In this document: in pieces, positions 17,848-27,100 of the stretch
Layout: each line of letters opens with the position of its first letter
Position numbering within the stretch: the first letter of the stretch is position 1
DNA from: Paenibacillus sacheonensis
GTDB lineage: Bacteria; Bacillota; Bacilli; Paenibacillales; Paenibacillaceae
NCBI RefSeq assembly: GCF_009909195.1
Contig: NZ_JAAAMU010000009.1
Coordinates: 124,001 to 188,000 of the forward strand
Length of the DNA: 64,000 nucleotides
Direction: 5' to 3'
Made by a program: the position numbers and the translations under genes
The notes under the pieces: generated by a model
Seen by the model: only the letters and a program-made list of their open reading frames with translations
The model's database searches: none
Told to the model about the DNA's origin: nothing

Positions 17848-18258
17848 ATGAACATCGCCGCAGCATCCGAATCCGATTACGACTACATCCGGGAGCGCGA
17901 CCGCCATCTCGCGGAGCGGCTCATCCGGAGCAAAATCCAAGCCGGCGAAATCTATATGCTTCTTCATGACGATGGGACTCGCATCGGCTGGATGCGTTAC
18001 GGTTACTTCTGGGATAATACTCCGTTCATGAACATGTTATGGATCGATGAGCCGTACCGAGGCAAGGGCACCGGGAAGCAGGTTGTGCTGCACTGGGAGA
18101 ATGAGATGCTGGAGCATGGTTTCAAGCTGGTGATGACGTCTACGCTCGCCAACGAGGGGGCGCAGCATTTTTACAGGAAGCTGGGGTATGCGGATGCGGG
18201 ATGCCTGCTGCTTCCGGGCGAGCCGCTCGAGATCTTGTTCATCAAAGCGATCGCTTAA
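17848..18258 (+). CDS. GNAT-family N-acetyltransferase
   Basis: 136 residues. The ATG at 17848 is preceded by GGAGGGG eight bases upstream, which argues that it starts here and not as the tail of a fused protein. GNAT landmarks: FMNMLWIDEPYRGKGTGKQVVLHWE (acetyl-CoA-binding R/Q-x-x-G-x-G/A region) and ANEGAQHFYRKLGYADAG. It transfers an acetyl group from acetyl-CoA to an unknown amine. Confidence 0.85.
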   Translation: MNIAAASESDYDYIRERDRHLAERLIRSKIQAGEIYMLLHDDGTRIGWMRYGYFWDNTPFMNMLWIDEPYRGKGTGKQVVLHWENEMLEHGFKLVMTSTLANEGAQHFYRKLGYADAGCLLLPGEPLEILFIKAIA

Positions 18259-18289
18259 CAAACATAACGAAGCACAATCAGAGCGCAGC

Positions 18290-18338
18290 AAAAAAGCGCC
18301 GAATGGACAGCCTTGGCTCTCCTTCCGGCGCTTTTATT
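18290..18338. terminator. Bidirectional terminator between convergent GNAT genes
   Basis: AAAAGCGCCG (18292-18301) pairs with CGGCGCTTTT (18326-18335), with A/T tracts on both sides. Confidence 0.8.
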
Positions 18339-18375
18339 CTTTTCATCCTTCAAATGCAGCGTGCGCGTGCCCGAG

Positions 18376-18732
18376 TCAGGAATGATCGGAGTAATTCGCT
18401 TCCTTCTCGGTTTTCTCCCATACGTCCGCATACTCCGGATTGCGCTTGAACTGGGCAAGCGCATAGGCGCAGGCCGGGATAATCTTGCGGCCCTTCTCGC
18501 GCGCATCGTCGACGACGAGGTTCAGCAGTTGCTTCGCCAAATTGCCGCCGCGGTATTGCGGATCGACGTACGTATGGTCCAAAATCCACGTGTCCACGTC
18601 GACCAGCCTGTACGTAATCTCGCCGATTTGGCCGCCGACGCCCTTTAAAATGTAGCCATTGCCTTGTCTCTGCGCGATAATATCCTCTGCCGGCACGTCC
18701 TCCGGACGGATTGGTTCTTCGTTCCCGTTCAT
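18376..18732 (-). CDS. GNAT-like acetyltransferase (YjdJ/PF14542 type)
   Basis: 118 residues from the ATG at 18732, chosen because GGAGGTGGAG lies just upstream. The short one-domain fold (GYILKGVGGQIGEITYRLVD, WILDHTYVDPQYRGGNLAKQLLNLVVDDAREKGRKIIPACAYALAQF) matches the small acetyltransferase family PF14542. The acetyl-CoA loop YRGGNLAKQLL is present. Substrate unknown. Convergent with the GNAT gene at 17848. Confidence 0.85.
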   Translation of the reverse strand: MNGNEEPIRPEDVPAEDIIAQRQGNGYILKGVGGQIGEITYRLVDVDTWILDHTYVDPQYRGGNLAKQLLNLVVDDAREKGRKIIPACAYALAQFKRNPEYADVWEKTEKEANYSDHS

Positions 18733-18860
18733 GCAGCTCCACCTCCAGCGCGATATAAAACCCGATTCTATTATTCTATACCCTGCGGGGAAGGTTTTGA
18801 TACAGGGAAGAAGGCCTGGCGCTGCCTGCGTCCTTCGCGCTTGGAGAGCCCCAAGCCGCA

Positions 18861-19045
18861 TTGTTGCACGGCATGCAGCATTTTCGCTCTTCATGCGCCC
18901 ATAAACCGGGAATTGTTGCACGGAGTGCAAGTTTTCCCGCCTTATGGAGCCGTTTCCGGCTCGTATTGCGCCTGGATTTTGCATTTCATGCATGAATTCG
19001 AATACCGCGTGGATTATCGGCCGAAATTGTTGCACATTATGCAAA
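18861..19045. repeat. Four-unit inverted-repeat module, copy 2
   Basis: Units with first TGCA at 18865, 18917, 18980 and 19031, and second TGCA exactly nine bases later in each. Spacings are 52, 63 and 51 bp, within one base of those in copy 1. Flanks between units differ in sequence. It lies in the gap 18733-19105, upstream of the small GNAT gene and downstream of the GH18-like gene. Confidence 0.7.
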
Positions 19046-19105
19046 AATCTGATCATTAAGCGGCGTGCGGCTGCCCCTTTCGGTCGCATCGCAACTCTTC
19101 GGCGT

Positions 19106-20269
19106 TCACGGAGGCGTTGAAGCCTTCGCTGCTTCGATAGACGAATTCCGCAGCCCCTTGACCCACTCGCGCATCTCCTCCGACAGCCCGCCGAGCCGCC
19201 ACAGCGCGATGTCGTGCACGCCGGCGCTCCGGGCAGCGCCGATCCAGCGCTTCAGCGTCTCCGCGTCGGCATACCAGACGGTGTGCGTTATGCCCGCACC
19301 GTCCGTATAGCGGAAGTGCAGGCTGCCGCTTGCATCGTCGCGGCTTGCCGGCTCTGCGCTCCCGCCCTTCGCCAATTCCGCCGCCTGAACCTCCGTCACG
19401 CTCACGGCCTGCTTATCCGCCGTCCAATCGAAGCCGCCGAGCGACAACGCGATTGCATTGTCGCCCGGAAGGGATTCCATGCGCGCCGCCAGCTGTGAGA
19501 TAAACGCCGCATCGGCCTTCGGGCCCGGGCCGCTGAAGCCGCCGTAGAGGTTATACGCCATCATCACGTAGTCCGGTCCCGCCGGCAAGTTCAGCTTCTC
19601 GAGGGGAGCCCTCGACTCCAGCACGACGCGCAGCGTCTTGCCCTCAGCATGAAGCCGCCCGTAGAGGTCGCCGATGAACCTGCCGTACGTCTCCCAAGCT
19701 CCGTTTGGCACGCGCTCGTAATCAAGCTCGAGCCCATCGAATCCCTTGGCGGCGACCGCTTCCAGCAGCTCGCTCATATGCTTGCCGCGGCTCGATTCCG
19801 ACGCCATCAGCTCCGTGATCAGCGCGGGATCCTTCTGTTCTCCCGAGGAGCCATCCGTCTCGTATCGGTCATTCACGACCGTCAGCAGCGTCCGCCCGTT
19901 CACGGCTCGCTTCGCGGCGGCAAGCACTTCCGGCCATGCCTTCTGATCCTCATTCGTATAATAGAGGCTCGCGTCCGCGCCGAAATAAGCCGCAAACGCC
20001 TGCACGCCGCCGTTCAAACCGGAAGCGACCGCCTCCAGATCCGCCACGCCCGCTTCCCATTGCCAATCCACGATCCAGGCAGATAGGGTGAGCGGTAGAT
20101 CCGCTGCGTTCCCGGCAGGCAGTTCATTCCTGGACTTGCCGCGGCCCAAGCCTCCGTTCGCCAGCGCAACGAAGAGGACAACCGTGACCAAGGCAGCCGC
20201 GATGACCCACCAAGTCCACGCCGTCTTCCTCCCGCGGCGGTATTTCCTGCCTCGCCGTACATCGGACAT
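19106..20269 (-). CDS. GH18-like membrane-anchored glycosidase (last gene of polysaccharide operon)
   Basis: 387 residues from the ATG at 20269 (GGGGAGG eight bases upstream). Basic tail, one transmembrane anchor (~18-38), then an extracellular TIM-barrel of the GH18 superfamily. FDGLELDYE (177-185) matches the DxxDxDxE catalytic motif with E185 as the likely acid and E replacing the third D; MMAYNLYGGFSGPGP and the late DIALWRLG are further GH18 landmarks. GH18 relatives cut beta-1,4 GlcNAc-type linkages. At the end of this operon it could trim or release the polymer, much as glycosidases do in other exopolysaccharide operons. 117 bp from the preceding gene. Confidence 0.75.
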   Translation of the reverse strand: MSDVRRGRKYRRGRKTAWTWWVIAAALVTVVLFVALANGGLGRGKSRNELPAGNAADLPLTLSAWIVDWQWEAGVADLEAVASGLNGGVQAFAAYFGADASLYYTNEDQKAWPEVLAAAKRAVNGRTLLTVVNDRYETDGSSGEQKDPALITELMASESSRGKHMSELLEAVAAKGFDGLELDYERVPNGAWETYGRFIGDLYGRLHAEGKTLRVVLESRAPLEKLNLPAGPDYVMMAYNLYGGFSGPGPKADAAFISQLAARMESLPGDNAIALSLGGFDWTADKQAVSVTEVQAAELAKGGSAEPASRDDASGSLHFRYTDGAGITHTVWYADAETLKRWIGAARSAGVHDIALWRLGGLSEEMREWVKGLRNSSIEAAKASTPP

Positions 20270-20385
20270 CCCATGTCCTCCCCGCCAAGAATTAAAGGCA
20301 TGAAACTTATCCATGCACCGCCAATCGTGGACGAATCCACCTTCCTCGCATTTTCGAACAGGTAACGATCCGGCCATGCGCCGAC

Positions 20386-22212
20386 CTAGAACGTATCGAT
20401 AAACCAATCCACGACCCGGTTAAACCCATGCTTAACGCCGCTAATCATCCCTTGCAGCCCTTCGTTCGTATTGCGGTACAGCAGCTTGGCTTCGCGATCG
20501 CCGCTGCCGTCACTACTGCCGCTTCCGTGACTGTCGGCTCCACTGGCGCCGTCACTGCCGCCATCGCTGCCGAGCGATTTCACCGTCACGTCGACGAAAC
20601 GTCCGTCATAGATGTCGTCCTTCTCATTCTGCTTGCTCGCTTCCGATGACAGCGCCACGCCGCCCTGCGCGATCGAAGCGTCGATCGCTCTTCCGCCAAG
20701 CAGCGTCTTGCCGTCCACCTTCAGTCTCAGCTTCCCGCCGGCAAGCTCGACGCCAATACGGCGCGACTTTGCGATATTGGCCGGAATGCTCGTATGCGGC
20801 TCCAGTCCCGCTGCCGTCTGCGCCTTCGTGTACACCGCCGCCTTGCTGAGCGCAAGATCTTCGTCGTCCCAGGTCACGTCGCTCAGCTTCGCCCCGAACA
20901 GCCGCTCCACGGCTTGTCCCGGCTTCTTCTGCTCCACGGCAATCTCGTTATCCGCAAGCGCGACGCGAACGAATGCATCTTTCTCGCGGTCGTACCTCAG
21001 ATAGAGGCTCTGTTTGCCGACAACGTTACCCGTCAGCTTGGCGGTTAGCGACACGTCGCCATACCCGTCGCTGCCCTTCAAGTAGGCCATTCCTTCCGCT
21101 CCTGCCGGCGAAGTCAGCACGATCTCGTTCTCGTCGAATTCCGCGGCGCCCGATAGAGCAGTCCAATCCGCGGCGCGCGATTTCTCGCCCTGCACGAACG
21201 TCATCTTCTGCCCGCTGTCGTTGCCGATAGCCATCAGCAGGTGATTGGTCGACCAGTACGGCTGCGACTGCACCCGCGTCAGATCGTACACGCTCCCGCT
21301 CTTGCCGTTGAAGGCCCCGCCTTCCCGCGCAAAATGCAGCCGGAACAGCGCTTCGATCTCCTTCTCGTTGGCATCCGTCACGAGCCGGTTCATGCCCCCG
21401 CCGAGCGAGTTCGCATGCATGATCATATACAGGCCCGGCACGTAGCCAAGCTTGTCCGTATAAACGTCCCTCATCAGCTTGTAATCCAGCCCGATCCGCG
21501 CCTCCATCTGCCCGCGGTCTTCCGTCGGAATCATATTCTCGTCCCGGACGAAATCCATCAGGTAGTGGTTGTAATACGCAACCTCGCTCTTGTTCTTCAA
21601 TTCCTTCTCGGTCTTCTGGCCGAGGAAGCTGCCGTCGTTGTCGAACACGTTGATGTACGACAAACGATAACCGTTGCTGCCGAGCTCCCAGAAGCCCGAT
21701 TTGCGCAGCTTCAGCATTTCCTTCGCCTGCACGAACTTATTGTCCCCGTTGCCCAGCTTGCCCGCGTACGACAGGAACGTCGCCTTGAAATTGTACTTCT
21801 CCAGCATCGGCTCCGCGAACAGCGCCGAATCGTTGCGTCCGTCCTCGAACGAGAGGAACAGCGCCTTGTCCGGCAGCGGCTTTCCCGAACCGTAGTAGTC
21901 GAGAATATCCTGCTGCGATATCGTCCGATAGCCTTGATTGTGCAGTGCCTTCAGCTGGCTGTTCAGCTCGTTCTTGGCGATCAGCTTCGGCGTGCCCGAA
22001 CGGCCGACGCCGAAATACGACAGCGCAACGAAGCCATGATCGCTGTTCCACGTGCGCTTATCCGGCTCCGCATACGTAGCCGTGCCCCATACGGCCCGGT
22101 AGATCAGCATCGCCACGCCGAGCAGGACGACGGCCTGCACGACGGTTTTAATCCGCTTGAAGCGATTTTTCCGGCGAACATTCTGCGCTGGATCCCGATC
22201 CGAGATCGCCAT
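20386..22212 (-). CDS. Membrane-anchored deacetylase-like protein with C-terminal beta-sandwich (probably catalytically altered)
   Basis: 608 residues. One transmembrane helix (~24-41) after a basic tail. Residues ~60-320 resemble the NodB fold: ALFLSFEDGRNDS (118-128) aligns with the TFDDG motif but has E for one Asp, and the usual HxxxH metal site is replaced by ELGSNGYR (176-183). Residues ~345-540 form a concanavalin-like beta-sandwich (VSLTAKLTGNVVGKQSLYLRYD, RIGVELAGGKLRLKVDGKTLL), then a Ser/Gly/Asp-rich linker and a final helix. It may bind or position the polymer rather than deacetylate it. It sits between the synthase and the GH18 gene, 40 bp from the former. Confidence 0.75.
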   Translation of the reverse strand: MAISDRDPAQNVRRKNRFKRIKTVVQAVVLLGVAMLIYRAVWGTATYAEPDKRTWNSDHGFVALSYFGVGRSGTPKLIAKNELNSQLKALHNQGYRTISQQDILDYYGSGKPLPDKALFLSFEDGRNDSALFAEPMLEKYNFKATFLSYAGKLGNGDNKFVQAKEMLKLRKSGFWELGSNGYRLSYINVFDNDGSFLGQKTEKELKNKSEVAYYNHYLMDFVRDENMIPTEDRGQMEARIGLDYKLMRDVYTDKLGYVPGLYMIMHANSLGGGMNRLVTDANEKEIEALFRLHFAREGGAFNGKSGSVYDLTRVQSQPYWSTNHLLMAIGNDSGQKMTFVQGEKSRAADWTALSGAAEFDENEIVLTSPAGAEGMAYLKGSDGYGDVSLTAKLTGNVVGKQSLYLRYDREKDAFVRVALADNEIAVEQKKPGQAVERLFGAKLSDVTWDDEDLALSKAAVYTKAQTAAGLEPHTSIPANIAKSRRIGVELAGGKLRLKVDGKTLLGGRAIDASIAQGGVALSSEASKQNEKDDIYDGRFVDVTVKSLGSDGGSDGASGADSHGSGSSDGSGDREAKLLYRNTNEGLQGMISGVKHGFNRVVDWFIDTF

Positions 22213-22251
22213 CGCCGCTCCCCCCCACCATGAATCTTCCGGCGGCCGGCG

Positions 22252-24192
22252 TTACTGCCCCAATCCGATTCGATTCTTTTTATTTTTGTTCTTCCGCGCT
22301 TCCTTGCGCTCGCGGGCTTCGATATCCTGCGGCGTCTCGCGCGTTCCCCAGGTCGACTTCCAGAAGGTGACCCACGCGACGGGCATCTGCCACAGCAGCA
22401 CCAGCTCGTAGAAGATGCAGAACACGAGGCCGAACAGCCACAGCCTGCTCTTGCGGAACAAGAGATGCGCCAAGCTCATCAGAAGCGCCATCATCAGGAG
22501 CCCCATCAGGAACGTCCCCGGAAACACATGATGCACGAGCGGCACGTAACCGAGGTTATAGGCCACGATGACCGGCGCCGCGATCGGCACGACGAGGCCG
22601 ACATAGAAGAACAGCGCCATGAACGGCTCCTTCCGCCAAATGAACCCGCCGGCACGCAGCGACTCGCGCAGCCACGAACGCTTCCACCGCATCTGCTGCC
22701 GCAGGAAGACGCCCGTGTCCGACGGCACGATCGTCGAGCAGATCGCCGAATCCTGATAACCGGTGCGATGCGTCCGAAGAATGAAGTTCGTCATGCTGCG
22801 ATCGTCGCCGAACGTTGCGGGCTGTCCCAGAAACTTCTGATTCAGCCACGCTTCCTTATGCTTCAGGATCAAGTCCTTGCGATAACAGGACAACGGACCC
22901 GACAAGCAGGTGACGCTGTCGAAATACGACTCCGCCGCCTTCATGATCCGGAAAGCGATGTAATACCGCACGGTTTGCAGCTTCGTAATCGTATTCGTGT
23001 ATTTGTTCTCCACGTCGGTTCGCCCGGCAACCCCGCCCATGCGGGGATCCTGGAACGGCTGAACGAGCCGCCGTATGGCCGTCGGCTCCAGGAAGCTGTC
23101 GGAATCGACGAAGACGACCAGATTATGCTTGGCCATCTCCACGCCCTTGACGAGCGCGACGCGCTTGCCGCCGTTCTCCTCCAGGATGTGGAACTTCACG
23201 CGGTCCTTCGTGGCATAACGTTCCGCTTCTTGATGAATGAGGGCAATGACCTCTTCGATGCGAGCGGCGGAGTTATCGAGCGACTTGTCATCCACGACGA
23301 TGATTTCCAGCTTATCCGTCGGATAGTCTTGATTGACGCAGCTGAGAATCGTACGGTGAATCCATTCCTGCTCGTTGAAGCACGGAATGATGATCGAGAC
23401 GCCCGGCGTATAATGCCGATTGACCGGCACTTCCCGGTACAGCGCCCCGAACAAATACCGTGACAGCAGGAACGCTGCCGCCGTCAGGCTGTACAGATAC
23501 AGCAAGAAGTTATACTTGAAGTAGATCAAGCTCTCCACGCGCAGCAGCATGATGAGGCATACCGCCGCGAACAGCGCGCCGCTTGCGGCATATACCGAAT
23601 AGCCCCATCGTTTGCGCTGCAAATAATCGGTCAGCGGCTTGGCGAACTCGAACGCCAGCATCAGCTGCTCCTGGCCGTCCTGCTCCCGGACGAACGTCCG
23701 GACGAGGGCCGCATCCAGCCTGACCGCCGACTCGAAGCCTTCCGGCATCGTGCCCGGCGGAATGTGGAAGCGCAGGTTTACGATTTGGCCGGCGGCATAC
23801 CGATCCTCTCCGGGCGCCAACGCCACGAGGATACCCGTCGACGAAATATCGACCGCCTTGCCCCGGTAAGCCGTCCGTTTCGTCTGCCGCGGACCGGTCA
23901 TTATGACCTCGAAATCCGCCATGTAACGCAGGCTGAGCAGCCGCAGACGCTCGAGCTCGGCGGCATCCCGCGTCTCATTGCCCCAGGCCTCGGCTTTGTT
24001 TTCCTGTCCGCCGTTGTAATTACGGGAGCCAGCGGCTCCATTGCCGCCTTTGTCGCTCTTGTTTGCTTTCTCGCCCCTGCGATCGGCCTGCATCCGGATT
24101 TTCTCGGGATCCGGCACGTTCGAGAGGGTACGCCTGTCGTTACGCGGAACGGACAGCACCTCGACGATGTTTTTCTTCTTTCGTTTGAACAC
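22252..24192 (-). CDS. PilZ-GT2 fusion: hyaluronan/chitin-synthase-like processive glycosyltransferase
   Basis: 646 residues, GTG start with AGGAGG 13 bases upstream. A basic disordered N-terminus (1-78) leads into a PilZ domain (~80-195) with DISSTG (115-120) matching D/NxSxxG and arginines at R82, R84 and R89, although not in exact RxxxR spacing. Two transmembrane helices follow (~200-250), then a GT2 catalytic domain with DD (301-302), DSD (363-365), GDD (462-464) and QxxRW (499-503), the set seen in HasA, NodC and cellulose synthases; LSGPLSCYRKDL and GDDRSMTNF are HAS/NodC-like. At least two further transmembrane helices form the export channel. I infer synthesis and export of a glycan from UDP-sugars, controlled by c-di-GMP through PilZ. 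Confidence 0.9.
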   Translation of the reverse strand: MFKRKKKNIVEVLSVPRNDRRTLSNVPDPEKIRMQADRRGEKANKSDKGGNGAAGSRNYNGGQENKAEAWGNETRDAAELERLRLLSLRYMADFEVIMTGPRQTKRTAYRGKAVDISSTGILVALAPGEDRYAAGQIVNLRFHIPPGTMPEGFESAVRLDAALVRTFVREQDGQEQLMLAFEFAKPLTDYLQRKRWGYSVYAASGALFAAVCLIMLLRVESLIYFKYNFLLYLYSLTAAAFLLSRYLFGALYREVPVNRHYTPGVSIIIPCFNEQEWIHRTILSCVNQDYPTDKLEIIVVDDKSLDNSAARIEEVIALIHQEAERYATKDRVKFHILEENGGKRVALVKGVEMAKHNLVVFVDSDSFLEPTAIRRLVQPFQDPRMGGVAGRTDVENKYTNTITKLQTVRYYIAFRIMKAAESYFDSVTCLSGPLSCYRKDLILKHKEAWLNQKFLGQPATFGDDRSMTNFILRTHRTGYQDSAICSTIVPSDTGVFLRQQMRWKRSWLRESLRAGGFIWRKEPFMALFFYVGLVVPIAAPVIVAYNLGYVPLVHHVFPGTFLMGLLMMALLMSLAHLLFRKSRLWLFGLVFCIFYELVLLWQMPVAWVTFWKSTWGTRETPQDIEARERKEARKNKNKKNRIGLGQ

Positions 24193-24261
24193 GATGGCTC
24201 GTCTGCCTCCTCCCCGAAGCCCAGGTTGACGGCATTGCCGTCAATCGGCCGCCTGCCTGCC

Positions 24262-25590
24262 TCATAGACTCCAGTAGTGGAACCCGCTGCTTTCGTAAGT
24301 GCTTTTGTCATAGATGCCTTTGATATCGATCATAATCTTCGCGGCGTCGCGGTCGAAGAGCAATTCGAAATCCGCGATATCCATCTCTCTGAACGGCGTA
24401 TGCGGTACCGCGACGACGACGGCGTCCAGGTTCTTCATCTCTTCCATGTCCGACAGCTCGATTCCATGCTCGCGGTACGCCGTCCCTTTGTCCACGTAAG
24501 GATCGCCGACAATCGGCGCGATGCCGTACTCCCTCAGCTCTTGAATGATATCCTTCACCTTCGTATTCCGGATGTCGGAGCTGTCTTCCTTATACGACAG
24601 GCCGAGAAAGCCCACCCGCACGTTCGCGAGGTTCAGCTTGAGCCTCACCAGCACCTTGATGATCTGCTGGGCGATATACTTGCCCATGCCCTCGTTCACA
24701 TGCCTGCCGGCCAAAATGATTTTGGAGCGGTAGCCCGTATCCTCTGCCTTATACGTCAAATAGTAGGGGTCGATGCCGATGCAGTGGCCGCCGACCAGAC
24801 CCGGCGTGAACGGGAGGAAATTCCACTTCGTGCCCGCCGCCCGCAGCACGGACTTCGTATCGATGCCCATGCCGTTGAACAGCATCGACAGTTCGTTCAT
24901 GAACGCGATATTGATGTCGCGCTGCGCGTTCTCGATCACCTTCGCGGCTTCGGCCACGCGGATGCTCTCCGCGCGGTAGACGCCGGCTTCGATGATGAGC
25001 TCGTACAGGCCCGCGACCGTGTCCAGCGTCTCCTCGTCCATGCCGGAGACGATCTTGACGATACTCTCCAGCCGATGCTCCTTATCCCCGGGATTGATCC
25101 GCTCCGGCGAGTAGCCGACCTTGAAATCGGCGCCGCAGCGCAAACCGGATTCCTCTTCGAGAATCGGGATACACACGTCTTCGGTGACGCCGGGATAAAC
25201 CGTCGATTCGTAGACGACGACGGCGCCCTTTCTCAGCTTCGTGCCTACCAGCCGGCTTGCCTCCTGGACATAGCCAAGATCGGGCACGTTGCCGCCCATG
25301 ACGGGCGTCGGCACGGCGACGATGAAGCAGCGCGCCTCATCCAGCCGATCCGGATCGCACGTGAATACGACCTCGCTCTCGCGAACGGCATCGCCGCCGA
25401 TATCTCCGGTCGCGTCGACACCCCTGCGCAGCTCCTGAATCTTCCGTTCGCTCACGTCGAAGCCGATGACGTTCACTTTCTTGGCAAAGGCCAACGCAAT
25501 CGGCAGGCCCACGTAACCAAGGCCGATAACGGCCAGCGGTTCCAGTCGGTCCGTGATGCGGTCGTAAAGCTCCTTGCTCGTCGTATTCAT
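24262..25590 (-). CDS. UDP-sugar 6-dehydrogenase (TviB/WbpO/CapL type)
   Basis: 442 residues. NAD-binding VIGLGYVGLP (21-30), lysine and asparagine in AEAAKVIENAQRDINIA (~213-229), and catalytic Cys270 in LVGGHCIGIDPYYLTYKA identify a four-electron nucleotide-sugar dehydrogenase. Sequence style is closest to the UDP-N-acetylhexosamine branch (Vi antigen TviB, WbpO) rather than classical Ugd/HasB. That suggests UDP-GlcNAcA or UDP-GalNAcA as product, but UDP-glucuronate cannot be excluded. AAAGGGG lies eight bases before the ATG. It would feed the GT2 synthase encoded 70 bp downstream. Confidence 0.9.
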   Translation of the reverse strand: MNTTSKELYDRITDRLEPLAVIGLGYVGLPIALAFAKKVNVIGFDVSERKIQELRRGVDATGDIGGDAVRESEVVFTCDPDRLDEARCFIVAVPTPVMGGNVPDLGYVQEASRLVGTKLRKGAVVVYESTVYPGVTEDVCIPILEEESGLRCGADFKVGYSPERINPGDKEHRLESIVKIVSGMDEETLDTVAGLYELIIEAGVYRAESIRVAEAAKVIENAQRDINIAFMNELSMLFNGMGIDTKSVLRAAGTKWNFLPFTPGLVGGHCIGIDPYYLTYKAEDTGYRSKIILAGRHVNEGMGKYIAQQIIKVLVRLKLNLANVRVGFLGLSYKEDSSDIRNTKVKDIIQELREYGIAPIVGDPYVDKGTAYREHGIELSDMEEMKNLDAVVVAVPHTPFREMDIADFELLFDRDAAKIMIDIKGIYDKSTYESSGFHYWSL

Positions 25591-25623
25591 TCGATCAACC
25601 CCTTTGGTTAAGGATGCAGTCCG

Positions 25624-27060
25624 TTAGGATGGCGCAGTCGTGCCGGGCAGACCCATCAGCTCCGACATTCGCACGAACGTATAGCCCTCCGAACGCAGCT
25701 CTTTGATAATGATCGGAAGGGCTTGAATGGTCTGAATATCGTCCAAGAGATGCAATAAAACGACGCTTCCGTTCGCTGTCTGCTCCTTCACGGTTTGAGC
25801 GATCTGGGCAGCGCTTCGGCTCTTCACGTAGTCATCCGGCGTCACGTCGAAGATCGCAACGTCATGATAGCCCGTTGCTCCGACGGCCTTCAGCGTTCGG
25901 GCATCGAAATCGCCTGTCGGCGGCCGGAACAGCATCGTCGGTTTCTCTTGTATGGCTTCCGTAATGATCCGGTGCGCCTTGACGATCTCCTCCTGGAGCG
26001 CCTCCGACGTGACCGTCGTGATAACCGGATGAGAGTACGTATGATTCGCTACGTCATGCCCTTGTTCTACGATTGCGCGTGCCAGATTCGGATTCTTCTC
26101 CACGCCGTCCGCGCGCAGGAAGAACGATGCCTTCACCTTGTACGCGTCCAGCGTGTCCAGAATCTTGGTCACGGTATAATCCGTTCCCCAATCATCGAAG
26201 GTCAGGGATACCTCCTTCTTGGTATCGCCTTCCTTGTTCACGAAAACGCGGTAGGCGGCCTCGCCGTAATCGGAGTTGACCCGGGCTGCGTCGTAGCCCG
26301 GAATTTGCTCCAGCGGCTTGCGCTCGCCGCCGTCATGGATCAGCTTGTCGATCGTGACGAACGAATAGCCGACATCGCGCGCTCCTTTGGCGATGAGGTC
26401 GATCGAGGCATCGATGGTTGCGTTCTCCTCGGTGTCGATGGCGATAATGCCGCCGCGATTGATGTATTTTCGAATGTAATTGCGCTTCTGGAGGTCGGTC
26501 TCGCTCTTCCAATTATGCAGGTACAAGCTGCTGCCTACGACGGCATCCAGTCCGTCCACCGCGGCGGCTACGCGCAGATCCTCGTTCGAGGAGCCGTTTA
26601 CAGCCCTGACGTATTGGGGAGCCGTCCCCGTCTTTTGTTGGATGACCCCCATGCTGAGCTTCAAATCCTTCAGGATCTGCGCATACGTCAGCTGGCTCAC
26701 GTCTTCCCTGTTCAGCGTATTGCTCTCGATCTCGTGCCCTCGCGCTCGAATCTCGTTCGCGATATCCGGCTCCTCGGCCACGCGCATGCCCGGCAGGAAG
26801 AACGTCGCTTTTATTCCATACTTGTCCAGCTCGTTCAAGATCCGTTCCATCGTGCCTTTATCTGCCATACCGTCGAAGGTAAGGGACAACTCGCGTTTCG
26901 TGGTGTAGACCATGGTTTCGAATTTGCTGCCTTCTAAATCTTGCGGTCTCGTGGTCGGGTTCGCGTGCTGATTGGCGTTCATGGCGCTTGAAGGTGCATT
27001 CCCGCACCCCGCGAGCAGGATAACCGCAAGCAGCACGATGACGGTCTTCGGTAATCTCAT
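25624..27060 (-). CDS. Lipoprotein with tandem NodB domains (N-domain degenerate, C-domain intact)
   Basis: 478 residues. Lipobox LLAGC with Cys19. The first NodB-like domain (~50-245) has TFDG at 61-64 instead of TFDD and lacks the HxxxH site (GHEIESNTLN). The second (~280-470) has TFDDWG (287-292), HTYSH (340-344), FRPPTG (378-383) and VLLH (434-437), so it should bind metal and deacetylate. It is expected outside the cell, tethered to the membrane, acting on the nascent polysaccharide. AGAGGTGG precedes the ATG. Closely related to the next gene upstream; the two look like a tandem duplication. 33 bp separate it from the dehydrogenase gene. Confidence 0.9.
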   Translation of the reverse strand: MRLPKTVIVLLAVILLAGCGNAPSSAMNANQHANPTTRPQDLEGSKFETMVYTTKRELSLTFDGMADKGTMERILNELDKYGIKATFFLPGMRVAEEPDIANEIRARGHEIESNTLNREDVSQLTYAQILKDLKLSMGVIQQKTGTAPQYVRAVNGSSNEDLRVAAAVDGLDAVVGSSLYLHNWKSETDLQKRNYIRKYINRGGIIAIDTEENATIDASIDLIAKGARDVGYSFVTIDKLIHDGGERKPLEQIPGYDAARVNSDYGEAAYRVFVNKEGDTKKEVSLTFDDWGTDYTVTKILDTLDAYKVKASFFLRADGVEKNPNLARAIVEQGHDVANHTYSHPVITTVTSEALQEEIVKAHRIITEAIQEKPTMLFRPPTGDFDARTLKAVGATGYHDVAIFDVTPDDYVKSRSAAQIAQTVKEQTANGSVVLLHLLDDIQTIQALPIIIKELRSEGYTFVRMSELMGLPGTTAPS

Positions 27061-27100
27061 ACAGCCACCTCTTGTTGGATAACGAATCTCATGATATTGG

